A DNA stretch of 6,673 nucleotides from Chitinophagaceae bacterium (lineage in GTDB: Bacteria; Bacteroidota; Bacteroidia; Chitinophagales; Chitinophagaceae): positions 1 through 6,673 of the forward strand of contig DPWF01000311.1 in NCBI GenBank assembly GCA_003526435.1, given 5' to 3'. A program made the position numbers and the translations under genes. Below are positions 1-6,221 of this stretch, piece by piece (positions within the stretch are counted from its first letter, which is position 1; every line of letters starts with the position of its first letter). The notes below the pieces were generated by a model, which made no database searches, had not been told where the DNA came from, and was given only the letters and a program-made list of their open reading frames with translations.

Positions 1-482
1 GAAGTAATTTTTGTATCGTTTCTGATGATCCTTACTTCATGATCGTACCATTTACGGCTGTCGCCCACATAATCGTAAGTGCCATAAAAATGCAGGTATT
101 TAAATACGAGCCCCTGCACCCTCTTATCGTCTTTGTATCGCAGGCAGGCTTCCCTGATGGTTTGGTGGTATTGCTCATGAACGGCTTCATCGCCCTGGAT
201 ATAAAATGCCCAGTCGCTTTCCGGATCAATGAGCTGGAAAGCTTTATTGGTTTCAACGGCCAGCACTGTTCCACCTGTTCGCAATGTGGGGTCCCATACT
301 GAATGATGAATTTTTATTTTTGGGTCACCGATTGACTGCATCAGACCAAGCGTATCGTCATCGGATTCACCTACCAGAATAATCATCTCATCTACTACAG
401 GAAGTATGGACCGGATAGCTTCAACAATGGGGTAATCATTGATCACTGCATTTTTAATAATGGTGAAACCGGCTATTTTCAT
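1..482 (-). CDS. Family 2 glycosyltransferase, N-terminal part (3' end cut by window edge)
   Basis: Reading the minus strand from the ATG at 482 gives 160 uninterrupted codons to the left edge, so the C-terminal part is outside the window. The protein begins MKIAGFTIIKNAVINDYP and continues with VDEMIILVGESDDDT, which is the first beta-alpha-beta unit and nucleotide-sugar-binding acidic cluster of a GT-A fold. About residues 94-103 read FYIQGDEAVHE, the place where this family carries its DxD-like metal/sugar-nucleotide motif. GT2 enzymes transfer a sugar from a nucleotide sugar to an acceptor, usually in cytoplasmic synthesis of envelope polysaccharide or glycolipid; donor and acceptor here are unknown. 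There is no signal peptide or membrane segment in the visible part. It is transcribed divergently from the Lon-domain gene. The family call is firm; the role in the envelope is inference. Confidence 0.85.
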   Translation of the reverse strand, partial: MKIAGFTIIKNAVINDYPIVEAIRSILPVVDEMIILVGESDDDTLGLMQSIGDPKIKIHHSVWDPTLRTGGTVLAVETNKAFQLIDPESDWAFYIQGDEAVHEQYHQTIREACLRYKDDKRVQGLVFKYLHFYGTYDYVGDSRKWYDHEVRIIRNDTKIT

Positions 483-537
483 ATGACAAAGTAAACATGA
501 AAAAAGCATATCAGCACACCATTCAACTTTTCTGTTG

Positions 538-567
538 TTGATATGTTACCCGCTTTTATTTACTTCG
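538..567 (+). promoter_or_regulatory. Candidate Bacteroidota-type promoter of the 587-3890 operon
   Basis: A TTG at 538-540 is followed after 19 bases by TTACTTCG at 560-567, which resembles the Bacteroidota -33/-7 pair (TTG, then TAnnTTTG) with two mismatches in the -7 element. A start of transcription a few bases downstream would leave a leader of roughly 10-15 bases before the ATG at 587, with no Shine-Dalgarno sequence, as is common in this phylum. It is the only reasonable candidate in the 104-base divergent region for the plus strand. Inferred from pattern and position only. Confidence 0.4.
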
Positions 568-586
568 TAGTTGTATTGTTATTGTT

Positions 587-1228
587 ATGACCAATTTTAT
601 TCCCATTTTCCCATTAGGCATCGTAGTATTCCCGGGAGAGCAGGTGAACCTGCACATTTTTGAGCCGCGGTATAAACAACTCATCAATGATTGTTATGCT
701 GCCAAAAAGCCATTTGGTATTCCCCTTGTTATTAATAATGCTGTTGCCGAGATGGGCACACTGGTTCAGGTTTCTGAGATTGTAGCTATACACCCGGATG
801 GCAAAATGGATATCCGTACCCGGGGTGAAAAAGTTTTCCGGATCCTGGAGCTGGTTAAATCCATTCCCGATAAATTATATAGTGGTTCTATTGTGCATTA
901 TCCCGATAATGATGAGAGGCAACAACCACTGTTATTGCAAAAAGTAGTAACAGGCATTCGTGAATTACACCAGATCATTGGTGTCTCCAAAGACTTTAAA
1001 AAGCCGGATCATAGTCTTTGCAGTTACGACCTGGCACATCATGCAGGTCTTTCTGTAGAGGAAGAATATGAATTCCTGGGTCTCATGCATGAATTGCAGA
1101 GACTGGAATACCTGAAAAGACATCTAGCCAAAATACTTCCTGTTGTATCTGGTATAGAATCGCTTAAAGAAAAGATTCAAAATACCAACGCGCTTGAGTT
1201 ACTGAAAGGCTTTAACTTTAATGTATAA
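587..1228 (+). CDS. Stand-alone Lon substrate-binding (LON N-terminal) domain protein
   Basis: The 213-residue protein opens with PIFPLGIVVFPGEQVNLHIF followed by EPRYKQLINDC, the signature of the Lon N-terminal substrate-binding domain (PLFPL..V.FPG..L.LHIFEPRY). A beta-rich half (about residues 1-95) is followed by a helical half ending in leucine- and lysine-rich helices (about 150-213). There is no AAA+ ATPase module and no Ser/Lys protease domain, so it is not Lon itself; its length is usual for the free-standing family. In full-length Lon this domain recognises unfolded substrates. The function of the free-standing form is not established, and a role as adaptor or binding protein is inference. 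It appears cytoplasmic, with no signal peptide. It is the first gene of the operon: its TAA ends two bases before the coaX ATG. Confidence 0.9.
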   Translation: MTNFIPIFPLGIVVFPGEQVNLHIFEPRYKQLINDCYAAKKPFGIPLVINNAVAEMGTLVQVSEIVAIHPDGKMDIRTRGEKVFRILELVKSIPDKLYSGSIVHYPDNDERQQPLLLQKVVTGIRELHQIIGVSKDFKKPDHSLCSYDLAHHAGLSVEEEYEFLGLMHELQRLEYLKRHLAKILPVVSGIESLKEKIQNTNALELLKGFNFNV

Positions 1229-1230
1229 CC

Positions 1231-1971
1231 ATGTTTATGCAAACCAGTTTATGTTTTGATTTTGGCAATACGCGTATGAAATGTGCCGTTTTTTCGGGGC
1301 GCGACTTAAAAGAGGTAGTGGTATTAGATGACGACAGTAGTGTGACGATTGCTGACCTGATCAGTAAATACCAGCCCCGGAAATCGATCCTGTCTTCTGT
1401 CATCAGACATAATCCGGAGATGGAAGTCCTTCTGTCTGAGAAAACCATATTCCATAAGCTGAACCATACCAGTAAATTACCTTTTTCCACGCCGGTTGGC
1501 AAGCCTGAAACCATTGGTGCCGACCGGCTGGCCATTTGTGCTGCTTCGGTTGATCTCTTTCCCAACCAGCATAACCTGGCGATTGGCCTGGGAACCTGTA
1601 TTACCTATAACTACATCAATAAGGCTCATGAATTTCTGGGCGGAAGCATCTCGCCAGGTATGACCATGCGGTTCAGGGCCATGCATGAACAAACAGCATT
1701 ATTGCCCATGGTAGAGCCCGATCATTACTTCCCTCTTATTGGTTACGACACCAAAACCAACCTCCAAAGCGGGGTAATCATGGGAATGGCTAAGGAAATT
1801 GATGGAATTATTGACGCTTATGCCTTGAAATTCAACAACTTTAACGTGCTATTAACCGGGGGTGATATGGCTTTTTTTGTGCCACATCTAAAAAACAGGA
1901 TATTTGCCGACCCTTACTTAATATTTAAAGGCCTGTATGCGATCTGTGAGTACAACACTAGTCAGACTTAG
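1231..1971 (+). CDS. coaX: Type III pantothenate kinase (CoaX)
   Basis: This enzyme phosphorylates pantothenate with ATP, the first step of coenzyme A synthesis, in the cytoplasm. The 246-residue length fits the family. Motif 1 is D10-F-G-N-T14 (phosphate binding, ASKHA fold) and motif 2 is G96-A-D-R99, whose D98 corresponds to the catalytic base. Motif 3, normally DxGTA.T.D, reads G119-L-G-T-C-I-T-Y-N, so the usual first Asp is Gly. Residues 137-149 (GGSISPGMTMRFR) form the following conserved loop, and LLTGGD (207-212) lies near the C-terminal ATP-binding region. Type III enzymes use a monovalent cation and resist CoA feedback. Two in-frame ATGs compete (1231 and 1237); the first is two bases after the preceding stop and is used here, but the second is equally possible. 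The 3' end overlaps the next gene by 35 bases. Confidence 0.92.
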   Translation: MFMQTSLCFDFGNTRMKCAVFSGRDLKEVVVLDDDSSVTIADLISKYQPRKSILSSVIRHNPEMEVLLSEKTIFHKLNHTSKLPFSTPVGKPETIGADRLAICAASVDLFPNQHNLAIGLGTCITYNYINKAHEFLGGSISPGMTMRFRAMHEQTALLPMVEPDHYFPLIGYDTKTNLQSGVIMGMAKEIDGIIDAYALKFNNFNVLLTGGDMAFFVPHLKNRIFADPYLIFKGLYAICEYNTSQT

Positions 1972-3310
1972 TCTGTGTTTTCTGGTTACCGGATTTACCC
2001 TGCTTAATGCTAACGCACAGGAAAATTCTCCCTTTACCCGTTACGGGTTGGGCGACTTTTATAATGGTAGTCATGCCATCAGTCGCGCCATGGGTGGTTT
2101 AGGTGCTGCCTATTCCGATGGAACCAATAATAATGTTGGCCAGGCCATCAATTTCATGAATCCTGCCACTTATAGCAATTTCTTTATGGTGTCGTATGAT
2201 TTAGGTCTTACGATTGATACAAGAAACCTAAGAAGTGAAAATCCTTCCGGTAAATTCAGGTCCAACTATTTCTATCCTTCTTATCTGGGTGTTGGTGTTC
2301 CGCTCAACAGGGCAAAAGGGTTGGGTATGGCGTTTGGACTAAGACCACTGAGCCGCATCAGCTATTCAGTTGTAAATCGTGAAAGAGTGGCGGGTGATAG
2401 TCTTGCTACCGTATATGAAGGTTCAGGTGGATTGAACCAGGCTTATGTAGGAATAGGGAAAAAATGGAAAAATTTCAGCGTAGGTTTTAATACAGGCTTC
2501 AATTTTGGAAGAAGAGAAATTGCTACAAAAAAGATTTTTATCAACGACTCTACTTTTTATTATCAGTCTAACTCATCTACCATTACCAACTTTAATGGGT
2601 TATTTTTCAATCCCGGTTTCCAATATGAGTTTTCTGTAGGCAAAAAAATAAATGAACAAACCAAAACAACCAGCAATTATATGGTTCGTATAGGTGGTTC
2701 TGCAACACTGGCGCAAAGCCTGTCTGCATCACAGGATCAGAAAAGGGAAACCTATACTGAATCGCAGTCGGGTGATATTACGATCGACAGCGTATCATTT
2801 GTAGATAATATAAAAGGTACTATTCAGATGCCTTCTACTTATGCTGCAGGTATTACTTTTCACAAAACAGCCAGCAATAATCGTGGTACTTTTGAAATGT
2901 GGTCTATTGGTGCAGAGTACACAGCTACACAGTGGAGTAAGTATCGCTTTTATAACCAGGCAGATCAACTGGTAAATAGTTGGCAGTTTAAAATTGGTGC
3001 ACAGCTTTGTCCCGACCCATTAACCGGACGCAGCTACTGGAGCAATGTAAACTATCGCGTAGGTGCATTTATTGGAAAAGACTACGTTGATGCAGATGGC
3101 AATGGATTAAAACATGTAGGTTTTTCATTAGGTGCGGGTTTACCCATCAAAAAATGGAACAACTACGATCGCCAGTTTACTATTTTAAATACAGCATTGC
3201 AATTTGGCAAGAGAGGTTCAGGTGTTAATAATATCACAGAAAGTTATGTGCAGTTTACGTTGGGTATCAGCTTAACCGATATTTGGTTCCAGAAACGCAG
3301 GTATGATTAA
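1937..3310 (+). CDS. Putative outer-membrane beta-barrel protein ('SPFTRYGLGD' type)
   Basis: The 457-residue protein starts with a Sec signal peptide: two Arg (R2, R10), a hydrophobic core at about 11-23, and NANA|Q as probable signal peptidase I site after A27. The mature start, QENSPFTRYGLGD, and AISRAMGGLGAAYSDG are typical of a large, poorly characterised Bacteroidota outer-membrane family whose members are often annotated FadL-like. The rest alternates amphipathic strands rich in Gly, Tyr, Phe and Asn, as expected of a barrel, and ends YVQFTLGISLTDIWF plus a short basic tail. No transport substrate can be assigned. The start is fixed by the signal peptide: ATG at 1937 is the only ATG before residue 52 (a GTG at 1946 is the alternative). 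It overlaps coaX by 35 bases and lptC by 8, implying co-expression with LPS export. Confidence 0.82.
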   Translation: MRSVSTTLVRLSLCFLVTGFTLLNANAQENSPFTRYGLGDFYNGSHAISRAMGGLGAAYSDGTNNNVGQAINFMNPATYSNFFMVSYDLGLTIDTRNLRSENPSGKFRSNYFYPSYLGVGVPLNRAKGLGMAFGLRPLSRISYSVVNRERVAGDSLATVYEGSGGLNQAYVGIGKKWKNFSVGFNTGFNFGRREIATKKIFINDSTFYYQSNSSTITNFNGLFFNPGFQYEFSVGKKINEQTKTTSNYMVRIGGSATLAQSLSASQDQKRETYTESQSGDITIDSVSFVDNIKGTIQMPSTYAAGITFHKTASNNRGTFEMWSIGAEYTATQWSKYRFYNQADQLVNSWQFKIGAQLCPDPLTGRSYWSNVNYRVGAFIGKDYVDADGNGLKHVGFSLGAGLPIKKWNNYDRQFTILNTALQFGKRGSGVNNITESYVQFTLGISLTDIWFQKRRYD

Positions 3311-3890
3311 ACCTTCTTTACATATTAAAAATCTATTGGCAGCCTGTTTTGTGGGCTGCTTTTTTATGTGGGGTTGCGAGAATGATGTGAACGATGTGAA
3401 AGAACTTGCTAAAAGGGCTCCGGGTATTGAGGAAGGAAAAAGTATTGAGAGTTATATCAGTCAGAATGGCCGCATAACCGCCAAGCTAACCGCACCATTA
3501 CTTTTGCGCTATCAGGGCGATAGTTTGCGTAAAGCAGAGTTCCCCAATACCCTGCACGTCGATTTTTTTGACTCTTCCATGCGTGTCGAAAGTCAGTTAT
3601 TTGCCAAATATGGCCGTTATCTGCAAAATGAGAGTAAGGTTTTTTTGAGAGACAGTGTTGTAATCTTCAATACCAAGGGGGATACTTTATATAGCAATGA
3701 ACTCATCTGGGATCAGTCCTTGGGACAGTTCTATACCAATACCCCTGTTACACTGGTTCAAAACTATCCGTATAAGCAAAAAGGACGTTATGCCAAAGGA
3801 TTACGTTCTAACCAGGATCTTACGGATATCACTTTCTTTGATATCCTTCCCGGCAGTTTTGCCATTCTGCCTGATAGTACATTAAACTAG
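3303..3890 (+). CDS. lptC: LPS export ABC transporter protein LptC, lipoprotein form
   Basis: LptC links the inner-membrane LptBFG extractor to the periplasmic LptA bridge that carries lipopolysaccharide to the outer membrane. The 195-residue length fits. The N-terminus is a lipoprotein-like signal: hydrophobic residues about 10-23 and then MWGC with Cys25, followed by ENDVNDVKEL, the 'CEND' start common in Bacteroidota LptC; E. coli LptC uses a membrane anchor instead. Residues 78-105 (EFPNTLHVDFFDSSMRVESQ...) and 126-150 (KGDTLYSNELIWDQSLGQFY...) match the repeated strand pattern of the LptC/OstA jellyroll, including the conserved L..NELIWD. Its ATG lies inside the end of the outer-membrane gene (8-base overlap), so translational coupling is likely. 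The lipobox is atypical, with Met at -3 and Trp at -2. A terminator-like hairpin lies within the signal-peptide codons. Confidence 0.88.
   Translation: MIKPSLHIKNLLAACFVGCFFMWGCENDVNDVKELAKRAPGIEEGKSIESYISQNGRITAKLTAPLLLRYQGDSLRKAEFPNTLHVDFFDSSMRVESQLFAKYGRYLQNESKVFLRDSVVIFNTKGDTLYSNELIWDQSLGQFYTNTPVTLVQNYPYKQKGRYAKGLRSNQDLTDITFFDILPGSFAILPDSTLN
3339..3365 (+). terminator. Terminator-like hairpin with T6 tract inside lptC (possible attenuator)
   Basis: GCAGCC (3339-3344) pairs perfectly with GGCTGC (3354-3359) across a 9-base loop, where further G-U pairs are possible, and is followed directly by six Ts (3360-3365). This is the form of an intrinsic terminator. It starts 28 bases after the stop codon of the outer-membrane gene but within codons 13-21 of lptC, encoding Ala-Ala-Cys-Phe-Val-Gly-Cys-Phe-Phe. 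It could reduce lptC transcript relative to the barrel protein unless ribosomes translating lptC disrupt it. The structure is seen; the regulatory role is inference, and chance from hydrophobic signal-peptide codons is possible. Confidence 0.4.
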
Positions 3891-3911
3891 CAGACAATTA
3901 TTAAAAAAATA

Positions 3912-3919
3912 TATATTTG
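3912..3919 (+). promoter_or_regulatory. Candidate -7 element (TAnnTTTG) for the lipoprotein gene at 4024
   Basis: TATATTTG matches the Bacteroidota -7 consensus TAnnTTTG exactly and sits in the gap between lptC and the lipoprotein gene. No TTG is found at the expected -33 distance, and the implied leader would be about 95-100 bases, so the call is tentative. If real, the lipoprotein gene has its own transcript as well as, or instead of, read-through from the operon; no terminator is visible between lptC and this point. Confidence 0.35.
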
Positions 3920-3939
3920 GGGCAACGATCTCCATTCAA

Positions 3940-3984
3940 CTGGTGTCTTACCAGCGAACCCTTAATACTGTTTACGTAAAACAG
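3940..3984 (+). promoter_or_regulatory. Two small inverted repeats in the leader before the lipoprotein gene
   Basis: CTGGT (3940-3944) and ACCAG (3950-3954) form a 5-bp stem with a 5-base loop, and CTGTTT (3968-3973) with AAACAG (3979-3984) forms a 6-bp stem around ACGTA. Both lie between the candidate -7 element and the ATG at 4024, so they would be in the 5' leader or could be a protein-binding site. Neither is followed by a T tract and neither matches a riboswitch that I recognise. Otherwise the 133-base gap 3891-4023 holds nothing I can name. Confidence 0.2.
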
Positions 3985-4023
3985 GTGTTACCCTTCTGTA
4001 TATGCCCATAAAATCAATATTTT

Positions 4024-4473
4024 ATGCGTATCATCAAGCAATTTATGTATGTATTGGCTGTTACCACCGGCTTAATGGCCTGTAATATTGCCAAACAGTC
4101 GGCACATGTAATCGTTAACAATGAAAGTAATGAACAGATTTCCATGCAACTGGTCATCAGCGATCAGGAAAATGGAAAAACAAAGGAAGAGATCAACTAT
4201 TCATTAAAACCCGGGTTACAGCATGTGCCTGTTCGTAAATTTCCCAAAGGTTCTTATGCGATCCAGGTAAATGCCAACAATGGTAGCATTTGTAAAAAAT
4301 ATCCGCTTGCATTGGATACAGATCGGTGGATCATGGTTACCTATATGCAGGATGATTCGCTCAGGTTACAGAAAAAATATGGTTATATAGATACCAGTGA
4401 ACTCAAAAAAATCAATGGTAAATATGCCGGTTTGAATTTGTATGTAGAGAACAGAAGGCCACCTAATTTATAA
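4024..4473 (+). CDS. Hypothetical lipoprotein of unknown function
   Basis: I do not recognise a family for this 149-residue protein. It has a lipoprotein signal peptide: basic start (R2, K5), hydrophobic stretch about 7-18 and lipobox L17-M-A-C20, so the mature protein should be lipidated on Cys20 and held on the periplasmic side of a membrane or exported. The mature part is about 129 residues and looks mostly beta-stranded: HVIVNNESNEQISMQLVISD suggests a small Ig- or transthyretin-like sandwich edge, and the middle has short strands such as GSYAIQVNANNG (about 80-91). One more Cys (about 94) is present. The tail is polar and ends RRPPNL. It lies 133 bases after lptC on the same strand and ends five bases before a strong palindrome, so it is probably the last gene of its transcript. 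A cell-envelope location is well supported; any role is unknown. Confidence 0.7.
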   Translation: MRIIKQFMYVLAVTTGLMACNIAKQSAHVIVNNESNEQISMQLVISDQENGKTKEEINYSLKPGLQHVPVRKFPKGSYAIQVNANNGSICKKYPLALDTDRWIMVTYMQDDSLRLQKKYGYIDTSELKKINGKYAGLNLYVENRRPPNL

Positions 4474-4478
4474 CCTCT

Positions 4479-4525
4479 TTCTTTCCTTCTCCGGACTTAA
4501 GTCCGGAGAAGGAAAGAAGATTTTG
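4479..4525 (+). terminator. Perfect 40-bp palindrome, probable rho-independent terminator
   Basis: Positions 4479-4498 and 4499-4518 are exact reverse complements (20 bp per arm, centre ACTTAAGT, GC-rich core CTCCGGAC/GTCCGGAG). As RNA this folds into a very long hairpin with a tetraloop TTAA. It begins five bases after the lipoprotein stop codon and is followed by GATTTTGG, a short T run, so plus-strand termination is the likely role. The lower stem is purine-only on one side. It could also be one copy of a dispersed genomic repeat. Confidence 0.75.
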
Positions 4526-4582
4526 GATGAACATTCTTCAAATAAGCATGATTGATATAATTATCTCTACTCCGTTCCGTCA

Positions 4583-4595
4583 TGTAAATTTTACA
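4583..4595. promoter_or_regulatory. Palindrome TGTAAA-T-TTTACA, possible operator upstream of the oxidoreductase
   Basis: TGTAAA (4583-4588) and TTTACA (4590-4595) are exact inverted repeats around one T, 69 bases before the ATG at 4665. The size and symmetry suit a dimeric regulator. No clear TAnnTTTG element is visible in 4526-4664, so its position relative to a promoter is unknown. The rest of this 139-base gap shows nothing else I can support. AT-rich sequence makes a chance palindrome plausible. Confidence 0.25.
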
Positions 4596-4664
4596 CGCCT
4601 CAATCGAAATAATTAAATAAATTCATAGCTCCATTGCTTATTCACCAATAATCAACTGATTGCT

Positions 4665-6143
4665 ATGAAAAAGAAAGACCTGAATAAAAAACAGGAAACA
4701 AATCTCACCGATGATTCAAGGAGAAAATTTCTCCGAAACAGTGTAACGGCTCTTGCCGGTTTTTATATTGTACCCCGCCATGTATTGGGCCGTGGTTATA
4801 TTGCTCCCAGTGATAAATTGCGTGTTGCAGGTATTGGTGCGGGCGGAAAAGGTGAAAGCGATCTGTACAGTTTTTTTATGAGTGGCAAGGCTGATATTGC
4901 CTTTTTGTGTGATGTTGATTCGCGACAGACAGCCAAAAGCCGTGAGCGTTATCCAAAAGCAAAAGTGTATGAGGATTACCGGGAAATGCTGGATAAGGAA
5001 CATAAAAATATTGATGCCGTATCTGTATCCACTCCCGATCATATGCACGCCGTACAGGCCATGGCTGCCATGCAATTAGGCAAACATGTGTATGTTCAAA
5101 AACCACTTTCACACGATATTTATGAGGCGCGTGTAATGACAGAGGCAGCCCATCGCTATAAAGTTGTTACGCAGATGGGTAACCAGGGCGCTTCCGGTGA
5201 TGGTGTACGTCAACTGATCGACTGGTACAATGCCGGTTTAATTGGTGATGTACATACAGTTTATTGTTATACCGATCGTCCGGTTTGGCCTCAGGGTATT
5301 CAGTGGTCAAAAAACACATTACCTGTTCCAAAAGAGCTGAACTGGGATCTATGGCTGGGTACAGCTCCATACAAAGACTATGTAGACAATCTTGTTCCAT
5401 TTAACTGGCGTGGCTGGTGGGATTATGGTACCGGTGCACTTGGCGATATGGCCTGTCATATTATGGCACCCGCATTTGCCGTATTGGGTCTTGGATACCC
5501 TGCTTCTGCCGAATGTAGTGTTGCCAAACGCTATGAAAGAAACTGGAACGCTGTTTATGCGCCAGAATGCGGACCACTGGCTTCACATATCATCCTCAAG
5601 TTCAAAGGGCAGAATGGCAAACCCGATCTTACCATGCATTGGATGGACGGTGGTATTCAGCCCGAGCGCCCGGCAGAATTAGGTCCTAACGAAATGATGG
5701 GCGATGGCGGTAACGGAACCATTTTCATTGGTACCAAAGGAAAGATGATGTGTGGTACATATGGCGCCATTCCCAACCTGTTACCTACTCATCTTACCAA
5801 GACAACACAAGTGCCACAAAGCATTAAGCGGGTGGCTAATGGAGATAATGGTCACTATGCTGCATGGGTAGAAGCTGCCATTGCAGGATATGGTTCTGAA
5901 GCTGCAAAAACACTAAGCTCTAATTTCGATGTAGCAGGTCCGCTTACCGAAAGTGTATTGATGGGTAACCTCGCCATCCGCAGCTATGATTTGCAAAAGA
6001 AAATGGAAGGTGGGCGTATTACTTACCCCGGCAGAAATATCAGGCTGGTATGGGATGGCCCGAACATGAAGATCACCAACTTCGACGAAGCCAACCAGTT
6101 TGTAAAACGCCAGTACAGAGATGGCTGGAGTCTGGGGGTGTAG
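4665..6143 (+). CDS. Gfo/Idh/MocA family oxidoreductase with twin-arginine signal
   Basis: This 492-residue protein belongs to the NAD(P)-dependent sugar/polyol dehydrogenase family. Residues 18-24 (SRRKFLR) followed by NSVTALAGFYIVP form a textbook Tat signal, so it should be exported folded with its cofactor. The Rossmann domain starts LRVAGIGAGGKG (52-63; G56, G58, G61), with C-D83-V-D85 ending strand two, VSTPDHMHA at 121-129, and QKPLS at 145-149, where K146 is the catalytic-type lysine of the usual EKP motif but Glu is Gln. D261-M-A-C-H265 matches the D...H pair of the substrate domain. The length is above the roughly 350 residues of cytoplasmic members and fits the long secreted Bacteroidota type. 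The start is fixed by the Tat signal. It has its own transcript after the 4479 palindrome and converges on a sugar isomerase gene. Substrate and true cofactor handling are unknown. Confidence 0.9.
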   Translation: MKKKDLNKKQETNLTDDSRRKFLRNSVTALAGFYIVPRHVLGRGYIAPSDKLRVAGIGAGGKGESDLYSFFMSGKADIAFLCDVDSRQTAKSRERYPKAKVYEDYREMLDKEHKNIDAVSVSTPDHMHAVQAMAAMQLGKHVYVQKPLSHDIYEARVMTEAAHRYKVVTQMGNQGASGDGVRQLIDWYNAGLIGDVHTVYCYTDRPVWPQGIQWSKNTLPVPKELNWDLWLGTAPYKDYVDNLVPFNWRGWWDYGTGALGDMACHIMAPAFAVLGLGYPASAECSVAKRYERNWNAVYAPECGPLASHIILKFKGQNGKPDLTMHWMDGGIQPERPAELGPNEMMGDGGNGTIFIGTKGKMMCGTYGAIPNLLPTHLTKTTQVPQSIKRVANGDNGHYAAWVEAAIAGYGSEAAKTLSSNFDVAGPLTESVLMGNLAIRSYDLQKKMEGGRITYPGRNIRLVWDGPNMKITNFDEANQFVKRQYRDGWSLGV

Positions 6144-6156
6144 AACAGAGGCATAA

Positions 6157-6221
6157 GAAATAAAAAAAAGGAATGAGGAAGTGTAGTTTTGTTTTACACT
6201 TTCTCATTCCTTTTTTATTTC
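6157..6221. terminator. Bidirectional A/T-rich terminator hairpin between convergent genes
   Basis: The left arm, 6157-6185, and the right arm, 6195-6221, are near-perfect reverse complements: they differ by one base in the upper stem (GAGGAAG against CTTTCTC) and by two extra As in the A run. The loop is about 9 bases, T-rich. An A8 run on the left and a T6 run on the right flank the GGAATGAG/CTCATTCC-type core, so each strand has a stem followed by Ts. It lies 13 bases after the oxidoreductase stop and 30 bases beyond the stop of the minus-strand isomerase gene, and should terminate both transcripts. Confidence 0.75.

Noticed and set aside
39..302. Plus-strand open frame of 87 codons
   Set aside because: It lies wholly antisense to the glycosyltransferase, whose minus-strand frame is open over 160 codons and has clear GT2 motifs; the plus-strand translation resembles nothing.
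1218..1692. Two minus-strand open frames (115 and 71 codons) under coaX
   Set aside because: They are antisense to a strongly supported coaX, have no domain, signal or promoter, and look like chance frames.
3891..4023. Riboswitch or small RNA in the lptC-lipoprotein gap
   Set aside because: Only two short stems are present, with no known aptamer core, no T tract and no conserved motif that I recognise.
4716..5112. Several open frames on both strands inside the oxidoreductase gene
   Set aside because: They overlap the Rossmann-domain codons of a clear Gfo/Idh/MocA gene and show no recognisable protein features.
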